Source of the DNA: Gammaproteobacteria bacterium
GTDB taxonomy: Bacteria > Pseudomonadota > Gammaproteobacteria > HK1
Length of the DNA stretch: 5,423 nt
Reading direction: 5' to 3'
NCBI GenBank assembly: GCA_020444775.1
Contig: JAGRHX010000063.1
Location: 6,480-11,902 of the forward strand
Shown here: in pieces, positions 1 to 5,423 of the stretch
Position numbering within the stretch: the stretch's first letter is position 1
Layout: every line of letters starts with the position of its first letter
Translations under genes and position numbers: made by a program
The notes under the pieces: model-generated
Seen by the model: the letters and a program-made list of their open reading frames with translations, nothing else
Told to the model about the DNA's origin: nothing
The model's database searches: none

Positions 1-271
1 CGGGCATGTCCGACGGCGACGAACGCTGACCATGCAAGATGGCAGTTCCCCAGCGCCTGCCGAGTCGGGGACATCCATCACGTTTCGTGGGACAGGTCTC
101 GGTTCCCAAGCGCAGAAGATGATATCCATGCTGGAGGGGAAGATTTCGACTGCCGCGCTGCCAACCGCGCCGCGTCGAATCGACGGTTTCGCAACCAAGG
201 CTTCGCAAAGGGGAGAGTCGTTTCGCTACACCGGGCGTGGTCCATGCCTGCTGACGGAACGATCCAATCAG
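1..271. other. Leader region upstream of the protease, no supported gene
   Basis: I see no recognisable gene here. The protease frame stays open through this stretch, with an in-frame ATG at 32. The residues it would add are low in hydrophobicity, resemble no domain, and would bury the signal peptide more than 100 residues inside the protein. There is no Shine-Dalgarno sequence before the ATG at 32. A short frame ending at the TGA at 27-29 could be the last codons of an upstream gene, but nine codons are too few to judge. No clear sigma70 promoter is visible. A purine-rich AAGGGGAGAG at about 206-215 has no suitable in-frame start close downstream. Confidence 0.5.
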
Positions 272-3061
272 ATGTACATGAAAAATGCCTGGCTATTCTT
301 TTGTTCAAGTGCCGGACATCGCGGGCAGCCGCGCCGACGCGGCTTGGCGCGAGACATCGCATCGCTGCTGAGCGGCTTGGTGTTGCTCCTGGGTGCGGTG
401 CCCGGCAGCGCGCAGAGCAACCAGATAATCGATGTGCAAGGTGCGCGCCTTGAAATCGCCCGAATGAGCTTCACACGGGTGGTGGTTCTTGGTGCCGGTG
501 TGCTCTACCAGGGCTCGGCCGACATCGAGAATTCGACCTCGGCACCGGTGTTCGCACCGGTGTACCTGACCCTCGAGAACCCGCAGGATGGCAACCAGAT
601 GGTTGACGCCGATGGTGTCTCCGCTGACGACGACTCGGTGCAGGTGAAGGTCTATGATCCGATCGGCAAGGTCCTGCGGCCGGGAGAGCGGGTCAGCCTG
701 GAGTTCCAGTTGTTCAGATTCGGTGGCAGCACGCCCAGCGCTCGTGATGTGCAGCTCGGGGCCTTTGCGCAGACCACCGCCCTCGGGAACTTCGGCGTCT
801 GGCCACAGCAGGTCGATGCCTCAGCGACGAAGAAGGTTGCCGAGCTGCAATTCTCGTTGGCGCTGCAAAATCCTGGCGATGAAGCGGTGGCGGTCAGCGT
901 GCGGGTCGGCCGCACGCCGATCGTCGAGCTCAACGACAAGGGGACGGACGGCGACGAGCGGTCAGGGGACGGTCAGTATGGGGCGAAGTTCGAGTTCGAC
1001 TACGGCAACGCGACCCCGGGTAGCTGTGTCACGTTCAGCGCACGGGTCGAGTTTCTCGCCAGTGGCAAGCTGGTGCAGGCCGGCACCGTCAGGACCTGCG
1101 TGACGGCCCTGCCCATCGGAATCGCCACGGTCGATCTCCGCGAACTCGGCAAGGTGAACGACATCCGCTACAAGAACCCGGACACAGGGGTGTCCGAGCC
1201 GGTGGTCCCGAACGAGGTACTGGCCCGCTTCAACCCGAGCTTCAACGAGGCTGAGTCAGGACAGACCCTGGCATCGCTGGCCAAGTCGTTGGGCTTCTCA
1301 CTGGCCGGGGTGCTCCCCGGGGCGGATGGCTCACCCGGCTACGCGCAGCTGGTTCTCGATGAGGCCGCCACCTCCGGCGCCGATCTGGATGTGAAGATCA
1401 ATCGACTGCGCGAGCATCCGGCCTTCAAATCGCTGTTCGCCGACGTGCAGCCGCACCGCTTCTTGAGGCTGGCCGCGTGGGATCCGGCGAAGAATCCCGT
1501 GCATACCTCGGAGCAGTTCACCCAGTCATCGCTCGATGCCATGCGCGTGCGCGAGGCCTGGAACATCTCCACTGCCGTTGGTCGGAGCGTCTGGCTGATC
1601 GATACCGGTGGTCAGGTTTCGCACCCCGACCTCAATCTGAGCGGTGCCACGGATCCCGACAGCAACGGTCACGGCACCATGCTCAGCGGCGTGATAGCGG
1701 CGCGTCCCGACAATGGCATCGGCATCGCCGGGATGGCCCATGGCGCGGTGGTCACGACCCGTAATTACGCGAACGTGCTCTGTCCTGGCGACGCCAGCTT
1801 CCTGGATTTCGTCTGCAAGAACGGCACCGCAAACGCCGCGACCGAGGCGCGTGTCGCCGCGGCCGTGCGTGAGGCCATGAACAGTCCCCAATGGGTCATC
1901 AATCTCGCCTACTACTACGCCACGCCTTATGCCTCGACCGCCGCGCCGCCGGCCACACCACCGGTGGGCGCGCAGCTGCTGTGTGCCGAGGTGGCGCCGC
2001 TATTGGCCTCGGGCCGGCTGCTGATCACCGCGGCCGGCAACGAGGGCAACGCCAACTACACCTACCCGGCGGCATGTCCGAACAGCAATCCGAATCGGCT
2101 GATCTCCGTAGGCGCCAGTGCGCCCGAAAGTGGCGGTATCTGGTCGGGTAGCACCTTCGGGAACTTCGTCGATGTATCGGCGCCGGGCGAGAACGTGATA
2201 ACTACCCAAACCGGTAGCGGTTATGCGCAGCCAAGCGGCTCGTCGGTGGCCAGCGCCCATGTCTCGGGTGCGGTTGCGCTGATCTGGGGAATCAGCAGCG
2301 TCTATCTCGACAACATCAAGAGCTACCTGGTCAACAGCGCAACGCCCGGAACCCGCCAGATCGACGTGCTGGCAGCCATGCAGCTGGCCAACAATCCGCC
2401 CGTGGCGGTGGCCGACAGCGCGACCGTCGACGAACAGGGGCAGGTGACGATTCCGGTGACCGGCAACGATAGCGACCCGGAGGGTAGCTGGACCCTGGTA
2501 TTTCCGGTCGACATCGTCCCCGGCACGCCGATCCCGGGCACGGTGGTGCCCGACCCCACCAGCGGCAGCATCGTGTTCACCCACGATGGCAGTGAGCCGA
2601 CAGGTCCCGTGCAGTTCTGGTACGAGGTCTACGATATTGCCGGGGCGAAGTCGAATCAGGCCCTGGTCACCATCAACGTCAATGCGCTCAACGACCAGCC
2701 ACAGATAGCGGTGGTCACCGCACCACCTGCGGAGGTGGCGGAAGGTGACACGGTCAAGGTGACGGTGAACGTCTCCGACGAGGAGGATGGCACGCCCACC
2801 GTTCAGTGGTATCTGGACGGGCAGCCGGTAAGTGCTGACGGCGGAAGCGGCGGCACCATGCTGACACGCTCGGGTCTGGCAGCCGGCACGCACGAGATCG
2901 AGGTGCGTGTGATCGACAGCGACGGTGTCCAGAATTCGGAGTCCTTCACCGTGGTGGTGACCGCCGCGAGCGAGGTGCCGGTGCCGATCTGGAGCCTGCT
3001 GCTGTTGCTCGGGGTGCTGCTCACCATCGGCGCATCGTTGCGACGCCGACCGGGTCATTGA
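272..3061 (+). CDS. Secreted S8 (subtilisin-family) serine protease with Ig-like modules and C-terminal sorting-like tail
   Basis: This is a predicted exported subtilase that hydrolyses peptide bonds at the cell surface or outside the cell. Residue numbers here count from the in-frame ATG at 32. The chosen start is M81 (M83 is an alternative), because it puts an arginine-rich n-region and a hydrophobic segment (about 111-123) before a GSA|QS cleavage site near 127. Two beta-rich N-terminal modules follow; the second has a DxGxxGD...GDGxY loop at 302-316. Residues 391-477 resemble the I9-like propeptide of thermitase-type subtilases. The catalytic domain spans about 504-785: D524 (DTG), H547 (GHGT), oxyanion N670 (AAGNEGN) and S738 in GSSVASA, where the family usually has GTSxAxP. 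The usual NxSLG strand is replaced by VINLAYYY (622-629). Residues 787-886 are a tandem-95/cadherin-like module starting NNPPVAVAD, and 890-978 are Ig/PKD-like. The tail 982-1009 has PIW, a leucine-rich helix and RRR, like IPTL-CTERM signals. The class is secure; the substrate is unknown. No SD is obvious, so the start is uncertain. Confidence 0.9.
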   Translation: MYMKNAWLFFCSSAGHRGQPRRRGLARDIASLLSGLVLLLGAVPGSAQSNQIIDVQGARLEIARMSFTRVVVLGAGVLYQGSADIENSTSAPVFAPVYLTLENPQDGNQMVDADGVSADDDSVQVKVYDPIGKVLRPGERVSLEFQLFRFGGSTPSARDVQLGAFAQTTALGNFGVWPQQVDASATKKVAELQFSLALQNPGDEAVAVSVRVGRTPIVELNDKGTDGDERSGDGQYGAKFEFDYGNATPGSCVTFSARVEFLASGKLVQAGTVRTCVTALPIGIATVDLRELGKVNDIRYKNPDTGVSEPVVPNEVLARFNPSFNEAESGQTLASLAKSLGFSLAGVLPGADGSPGYAQLVLDEAATSGADLDVKINRLREHPAFKSLFADVQPHRFLRLAAWDPAKNPVHTSEQFTQSSLDAMRVREAWNISTAVGRSVWLIDTGGQVSHPDLNLSGATDPDSNGHGTMLSGVIAARPDNGIGIAGMAHGAVVTTRNYANVLCPGDASFLDFVCKNGTANAATEARVAAAVREAMNSPQWVINLAYYYATPYASTAAPPATPPVGAQLLCAEVAPLLASGRLLITAAGNEGNANYTYPAACPNSNPNRLISVGASAPESGGIWSGSTFGNFVDVSAPGENVITTQTGSGYAQPSGSSVASAHVSGAVALIWGISSVYLDNIKSYLVNSATPGTRQIDVLAAMQLANNPPVAVADSATVDEQGQVTIPVTGNDSDPEGSWTLVFPVDIVPGTPIPGTVVPDPTSGSIVFTHDGSEPTGPVQFWYEVYDIAGAKSNQALVTINVNALNDQPQIAVVTAPPAEVAEGDTVKVTVNVSDEEDGTPTVQWYLDGQPVSADGGSGGTMLTRSGLAAGTHEIEVRVIDSDGVQNSESFTVVVTAASEVPVPIWSLLLLLGVLLTIGASLRRRPGH

Positions 3062-3092
3062 GGACGTGTAGGGCGGCGCGGCGCGGAGTCGG

Positions 3093-4118
3093 TCAGCGTG
3101 GCGCGAAGATGGACTCGAAGGTCTGTTGATCCGCTGTCTGCTCGGCGAGCGCTTGCTGCTCGTCGAGCACCAGGAGCTTGAGACTGCTCGCGGATGCGAA
3201 GGCGGGCCTCGGCCGGACCCGACGGTGGGCTGGTCTGAAGCCTTGTCTGGCCAGTTCCCGCTGACCGGCCTCCGAGAGCACGTGGTCGATGAATGCGCGT
3301 GCCTGCGCCTGCCGCGTCGTGCCCTGGCCGATGCCTATCGGGAAGCTCAGCACCGGGCCACCGCTGCGAGGATTCGCGAAATGAATCTGCGCACCCTCGG
3401 ACTGGGCACGAACGGCGAGATGGTCCGGTACGATGGCATAGTCCACCTGACCGTTGATCAGCTCCTCCAGCGCTACCGCCTCGTCGCGCACCGGCACCAC
3501 ACCGCTGAACGCGAGATGGCGCAGGAAGCGCCAACCCACCCGATTGAAACGTGACAGCGAGGCGACCAGCACCTGCGCGATGGCCGAGTGCTGTGGGGCT
3601 GGCCAGGCCAGGGTGGTGGGGTCCAGGTTCTTGGTCAGCTCCTGCCAGTCGGTGGGACGGGCGCGGGCCGAGCGATGGAAGGCAATACCTATGGTCGACA
3701 GTCGGGTCGGGAAGTAGCGATGCTCGGCATCCACCAGGCGCCGGTCGAAGGCACGCGTATCGGCATCGGGGTATGCCATCAACGCGCCGGCGTCGGCCAG
3801 TGCGGCGGCACTGATCGAGTCCGGCACCAGCAACAGGTCGGCGCTGTGACCGGTGCGCCGATACTCGCCCGTTACACGCTGGACCAGGCTGCGGGCGTCG
3901 AGCAGCACCACCTCGAGGCTGTCCGGGTTCACCGCGGGCTCGGCACCCTGCGCGGGCGGCAGTGACTGCAGCTGCGCCTGCCAGGCATCGAACAGGGTCC
4001 GAGTCTGGGGCTCGTCAGGGGCGGCGTAGATGCGCAAGGGCGCGGCGGGGGCGTTGCTCAGCAGGCTGAGCAGCGCGATGCCGACGATGGCGGCCAGCAA
4101 CGGGTAGCGGTGATACAC
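3093..4118 (-). CDS. Periplasmic ABC-type solute-binding protein, Fe3+/family-1-like
   Basis: This is a predicted periplasmic receptor that captures a solute for an ABC importer. The frame is open much further upstream, but I chose the GTG at 4118: it follows an AGAGGA ribosome site by 11 bases and begins a clean signal peptide (h-region L7-L20, cleavage near APA|A at 25-26). The product is 341 residues, normal for the family. The mature protein starts with a PLRIYAAP strand. Family-typical segments follow in order: ADLLLVPD (93-100), IGIAFHRS (143-150), TDWQEL (156-161), GQVDYAIVPD (223-232), a segment of the 'ARAFIDHVLSEAGQRELA' type (273-290), and a C-terminal LKLLVLD...FESIF stretch. These match the AfuA/FbpA-like group. 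I see no adjacent Tyr-Tyr pair as used for ferric iron by FbpA, so iron is not assured and the ligand is unknown. No permease or ATPase gene lies beside it. A longer form from the ATG at 4220 would bury the signal peptide and is less likely. Confidence 0.82.
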   Translation of the reverse strand: MYHRYPLLAAIVGIALLSLLSNAPAAPLRIYAAPDEPQTRTLFDAWQAQLQSLPPAQGAEPAVNPDSLEVVLLDARSLVQRVTGEYRRTGHSADLLLVPDSISAAALADAGALMAYPDADTRAFDRRLVDAEHRYFPTRLSTIGIAFHRSARARPTDWQELTKNLDPTTLAWPAPQHSAIAQVLVASLSRFNRVGWRFLRHLAFSGVVPVRDEAVALEELINGQVDYAIVPDHLAVRAQSEGAQIHFANPRSGGPVLSFPIGIGQGTTRQAQARAFIDHVLSEAGQRELARQGFRPAHRRVRPRPAFASASSLKLLVLDEQQALAEQTADQQTFESIFAPR

Positions 4119-4129
4119 GTGGACGAGGA

Positions 4130-4135
4130 TCCTCT
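4130..4135 (-). promoter_or_regulatory. Ribosome binding site deciding the GTG start of the solute-binding protein
   Basis: Read on the minus strand this is AGAGGA, a good Shine-Dalgarno match, 11 bases before the GTG at 4118. It supports the GTG over upstream ATG codons. It overlaps a perfect 10-bp palindrome, GAGGATCCTC (4125-4134). The spacing is slightly long. Confidence 0.5.
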
Positions 4136-4222
4136 GGCTTTGAGCGCGTTTCGTGGTGTAGGGGCACGGGGCGTCCGAACGTGGGCGCGGGCCCCAGGCA
4201 ATGCTCGCACGCGAGGTCATCG

Positions 4223-4237
4223 CTGGCGAGCCGCCAG
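4223..4237. promoter_or_regulatory. Short perfect inverted repeat in the solute-binding protein leader
   Basis: CTGGCG, a three-base loop, then CGCCAG forms a 6-bp GC-rich stem about 105 bp upstream of the GTG at 4118. It could be a hairpin in the 5' leader of the minus-strand transcript or a small operator. Such stems also arise by chance in DNA this GC-rich. Confidence 0.25.
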
Positions 4238-4263
4238 GAAAGGGTAAACGGTCTCGGCAGCCT

Positions 4264-4338
4264 GTCGTCCATGTCGCTGTCGTCCATGTCGCTGTCGACC
4301 ATGTCGCTGTCGACCATGTCGCTGTCGACCATGTCGAT
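4264..4338. repeat. Five tandem copies of a 15-bp repeat
   Basis: The unit is GTCGTCCATGTCGCT in copies 1 and 2 (4264-4278, 4279-4293). It is GTCGACCATGTCGCT in copies 3 and 4 (4294-4308, 4309-4323). Copy 5 (4324-4338) ends in GAT instead of GCT. The T-to-A change in copies 3-5 creates a GTCGAC palindrome in each. The array lies about 145 bp upstream of the binding-protein start and about 234 bp upstream of DUF4404. The near-identity of the copies indicates recent expansion, as in a small minisatellite. No spacers separate the copies, so it is not a CRISPR array. Confidence 0.95.
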
Positions 4339-4521
4339 CGATGGCGAAGCCCATCAGACCTCGAGGCTGGTCCAGGGGGGCTGTGGCAGGTCTCCGCAGG
4401 CTCCTGAGGCAGCGCTTGGATTACGCGCTGAATCAGTAGCTTATGCTGGTCCCCAGATGGGAATGCTGTATCATGCAGGCGCGCTGGCGCCCTCTGGCGG
4501 GCCACGCCGCGAGCAGCGACC

Positions 4522-4538
4522 AGCCCTGGCCAAGGGCT
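4522..4538. promoter_or_regulatory. Short perfect inverted repeat upstream of DUF4404
   Basis: AGCCCT, a five-base loop, then AGGGCT forms a 6-bp stem ending 33 bases before the DUF4404 ATG. It could be an operator or a leader hairpin. No T-run follows it, so a terminator role is unlikely. Chance occurrence cannot be excluded. Confidence 0.25.
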
Positions 4539-4562
4539 ACAGACAACCAGACCACAGACAGT

Positions 4563-4566
4563 GGAG
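4563..4566 (+). promoter_or_regulatory. Ribosome binding site of the DUF4404 gene
   Basis: GGAG lies five bases before the ATG at 4572. This favours 4572 over the in-frame upstream ATG at 4443, which has no such site and would add 43 residues unlike the family. Confidence 0.6.
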
Positions 4567-4571
4567 TGACG

Positions 4572-4838
4572 ATGAGCGAGCACGAACTCGAAACGCTGAT
4601 GGCGCGTCTGCGCGAAGAGCTGTCGCGCATGGACGAGGACCAGGGCGAGGCGCGTCAGCGACTCGAAGGCCTGCTCGCCAACCTGGAGCATCGTCTGGCT
4701 CATCCGCGCGAGGACAACGAGGACAGCGAGTTGATAGAGACGCTGCAGGCGGCCATCGAGCGCTTCGAGATCGAGCATCCACGGGCCACCGGCATCGTCA
4801 ATCAGATCATGGTGACGCTCTCCTCGATGGGTATCTGA
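4572..4838 (+). CDS. DUF4404 family protein, 88 residues
   Basis: This is a small, acidic, mostly helical cytoplasmic protein of unknown function. It has no signal peptide and no membrane segment. It matches the DUF4404 pattern: an N-terminal helix with Leu spacing and many charged residues (about 4-42, coiled-coil-like), an acidic linker (45-52), then a second helix containing AAIERFEIEHPR (60-71) and a C-terminal half ending in LSSMGI. The ERFE-EHP core and the terminal MGI are what I used to recognise the family. Length is normal. The start is set by GGAG five bases upstream. The gene stands alone: the binding-protein gene diverges from it, and the amidase gene converges with only 24 bp between stop codons. 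The family is fairly secure; the neighbours give no clue to its role. Confidence 0.85.
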   Translation: MSEHELETLMARLREELSRMDEDQGEARQRLEGLLANLEHRLAHPREDNEDSELIETLQAAIERFEIEHPRATGIVNQIMVTLSSMGI

Positions 4839-4866
4839 CGGCCGTTTGTTGACAGACCATCGTCAG
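4835..4866. terminator. Possible weak bidirectional terminator between DUF4404 and amidase
   Basis: CTGACG (4835-4840) and CGTCAG (4861-4866) form a perfect 6-bp inverted repeat around a 20-base loop. The arms overlap the stop codons of both convergent genes. The symmetric placement suits a shared terminator, but the loop is long and there is no T-run on either side, so it would not be a standard intrinsic terminator. Confidence 0.25.
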
Positions 4867-5423
4867 TCGAAGGGGTAGGGCATATTCGCCTGTGCTTCGA
4901 TGATCTCCGCCGCGTCCAGACACAGGTCCTCACGGAAGCGAGCGGATACCAGCTGCACCCCGACTGGCAGCCCCTTGTGGACACCGGTCGGTACCGCAAT
5001 CGCCGGCAGACCGAGGACCGGCACCAGCAGCTGTGGCAGCTGGGCTCGCCAGATGCGCTCGTACTCGGCAACGCCCTGGATGTCCAGATCGTTGGGGAAG
5101 GCCTGTTCGCCGGAGCTCGGCATCAGCACCAGCGGATGATCCTGCAGGAACAGTTGCCAGCGGCGCAGACAGGTCTCGCGCTCGATCAAAGCGTCGAGCA
5201 CGGTCTGCGGCCCGCTGTCGGGGTGAGCCCGCTTGTAGCCGTCGTACCAGTGACCGACCGCGATCTTGATCGCCTCGTCGCCGTGCGCACGCACGTCCGG
5301 CAACATCCGGGCAATCACGTCGTCCATGCCGATCCGTGCCCATAGATCGGCCACCACGCCGACATCGGGGGGGGCGATCGATTCCACCCGGTAGCCCGCG
5401 TCCTCCAGCCAGGCAGCGGCCTG
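4863..5423 (-). CDS. Amidase-signature family enzyme, C-terminal part (gene runs off the right edge)
   Basis: Members of this family hydrolyse amide bonds (AMP-binding-independent, Ser-cisSer-Lys mechanism), usually in the cytoplasm. The window holds the last 186 residues and the stop codon; no start is present. The internal GTG at 5387 is not a true start, because the frame continues upstream with family-like sequence (AAAWLEDAGYRVESI) to the window edge. The region ahead of the C-terminus has the family's PLVLMPSS strand. It is followed by a core segment typical of amidase C-termini: LGLPAIAVPTGV, then GLPVGVQLVSARFREDLCL, then an AAEIIEA helix. The catalytic Lys and both Ser residues would lie upstream, outside the window, so activity and substrate cannot be judged. 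Family members include general amidases and GatA-like proteins. The lone context does not suggest a tRNA amidotransferase, but that is inference. Confidence 0.85.
   Translation of the reverse strand, partial: QAAAWLEDAGYRVESIAPPDVGVVADLWARIGMDDVIARMLPDVRAHGDEAIKIAVGHWYDGYKRAHPDSGPQTVLDALIERETCLRRWQLFLQDHPLVLMPSSGEQAFPNDLDIQGVAEYERIWRAQLPQLLVPVLGLPAIAVPTGVHKGLPVGVQLVSARFREDLCLDAAEIIEAQANMPYPFD

Larger units (their letters stand above)
4119..4571. promoter_or_regulatory. Divergent intergenic region between the solute-binding protein and DUF4404 genes
   Basis: This stretch of about 450 bp separates two divergently transcribed genes, so it should hold both promoters. It contains the 15-bp tandem repeat array (4264-4338) and small perfect inverted repeats at 4223-4237, 4478-4491 and 4522-4538. 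A TATCAT at 4469-4474 could serve as a -10 element toward DUF4404, but I see no good -35 at the right distance. No convincing sigma70 promoter is visible on the minus strand. Several frames stay open across the region because the repeat unit is a multiple of three and lacks stops; none gives a credible protein. Confidence 0.55.

Noticed and set aside
542..565. 12-bp direct repeat with ACCGGT palindromes inside the protease gene
   Set aside because: It is two near-copies encoding APVF and APVY within a coding region, better explained by local peptide repetition and codon bias than by a regulatory site.
2000..3058. A 352-codon open frame on the minus strand inside the protease gene
   Set aside because: It is antisense to a well-supported gene. 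Its translation is rich in His, Arg and Gly with no domain or signal, as expected from the shadow of high-GC codons.
3062..3092. Terminator between the convergent protease and binding-protein genes
   Set aside because: The 31-bp gap is GC-rich, but I could find no stem with a reasonable loop and no T-run.
4015..4332. Minus-strand frame beginning with MVDSD repeats
   Set aside because: The pentapeptide repeats come from the DNA repeat. The remainder overlaps the binding-protein gene in another frame, and there is no ribosome site or family resemblance.
4264..4338. Possible CRISPR array
   Set aside because: The 15-bp units abut directly with no spacers, are too short for CRISPR repeats, and no cas gene is near.
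4119..4778. Long N-terminal extension of the solute-binding protein frame up to 4778
   Set aside because: It would run antisense across part of DUF4404 and through the repeat, and would bury the signal peptide. The GTG at 4118 with AGAGGA upstream fits much better.
4181..4852. Plus-strand frame of 223 codons running through the repeat and over DUF4404 in another frame
   Set aside because: It is open only because the 15-bp repeat lacks stops and the DNA is GC-rich. The product is low-complexity (SLSTM repeats, then Arg/Ala/Gly-rich) and conflicts with the DUF4404 frame.
4849..4854. Perfect TTGACA, a possible -35 promoter element
   Set aside because: No -10-like sequence lies about 17 bases downstream (GGGGTA is there), and it sits between two convergent gene ends.

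Overview
This is a 5.4 kb stretch of GC-rich bacterial chromosome. It carries three complete genes and one partial gene, with no mobile element, RNA gene or CRISPR array that I can see. Sec-type signal peptides, a Trp-containing hydrophobic C-terminal sorting-like tail on a secreted protease, and a DUF4404-family gene together suggest a high-GC proteobacterium, most likely a gammaproteobacterium. This assignment is inferred from protein families, not from a marker gene.

Layout: (1) Bases 1-271 are a leader with no gene I can support. (2) 272-3061 (+) encodes a large secreted subtilisin-family (S8) serine protease. In order it has a signal peptide, two N-terminal beta-rich modules, an I9-like propeptide region, the S8 catalytic domain with Asp/His/Asn/Ser all present, a tandem-95/cadherin-like module, a second Ig/PKD-like module and an IPTL-CTERM-like membrane tail. 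(3) 3093-4118 (-) encodes a periplasmic solute-binding protein of the Fe3+/family-1 ABC type, convergent with the protease and separated from it by 31 bp. (4) 4119-4571 is a divergent intergenic region holding five copies of a 15-bp tandem repeat and several small hairpins. (5) 4572-4838 (+) encodes an 88-residue DUF4404 protein. (6) 4863-5423 (-) is the C-terminal part of an amidase-signature enzyme that continues past the right edge, convergent with DUF4404.

The genes alternate in strand (+ - + -), so each appears to be its own transcription unit and no operon is visible. The binding protein has no permease or ATPase beside it, and the amidase and DUF4404 genes have no obvious functional link. 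I found no convincing new multi-gene system. The points most worth a second look are the 15-bp repeat array between the two divergent genes, the non-canonical motifs in the protease active site, the N-terminal modules of the protease, and the orphan binding protein without a visible tyrosine-dyad iron site.
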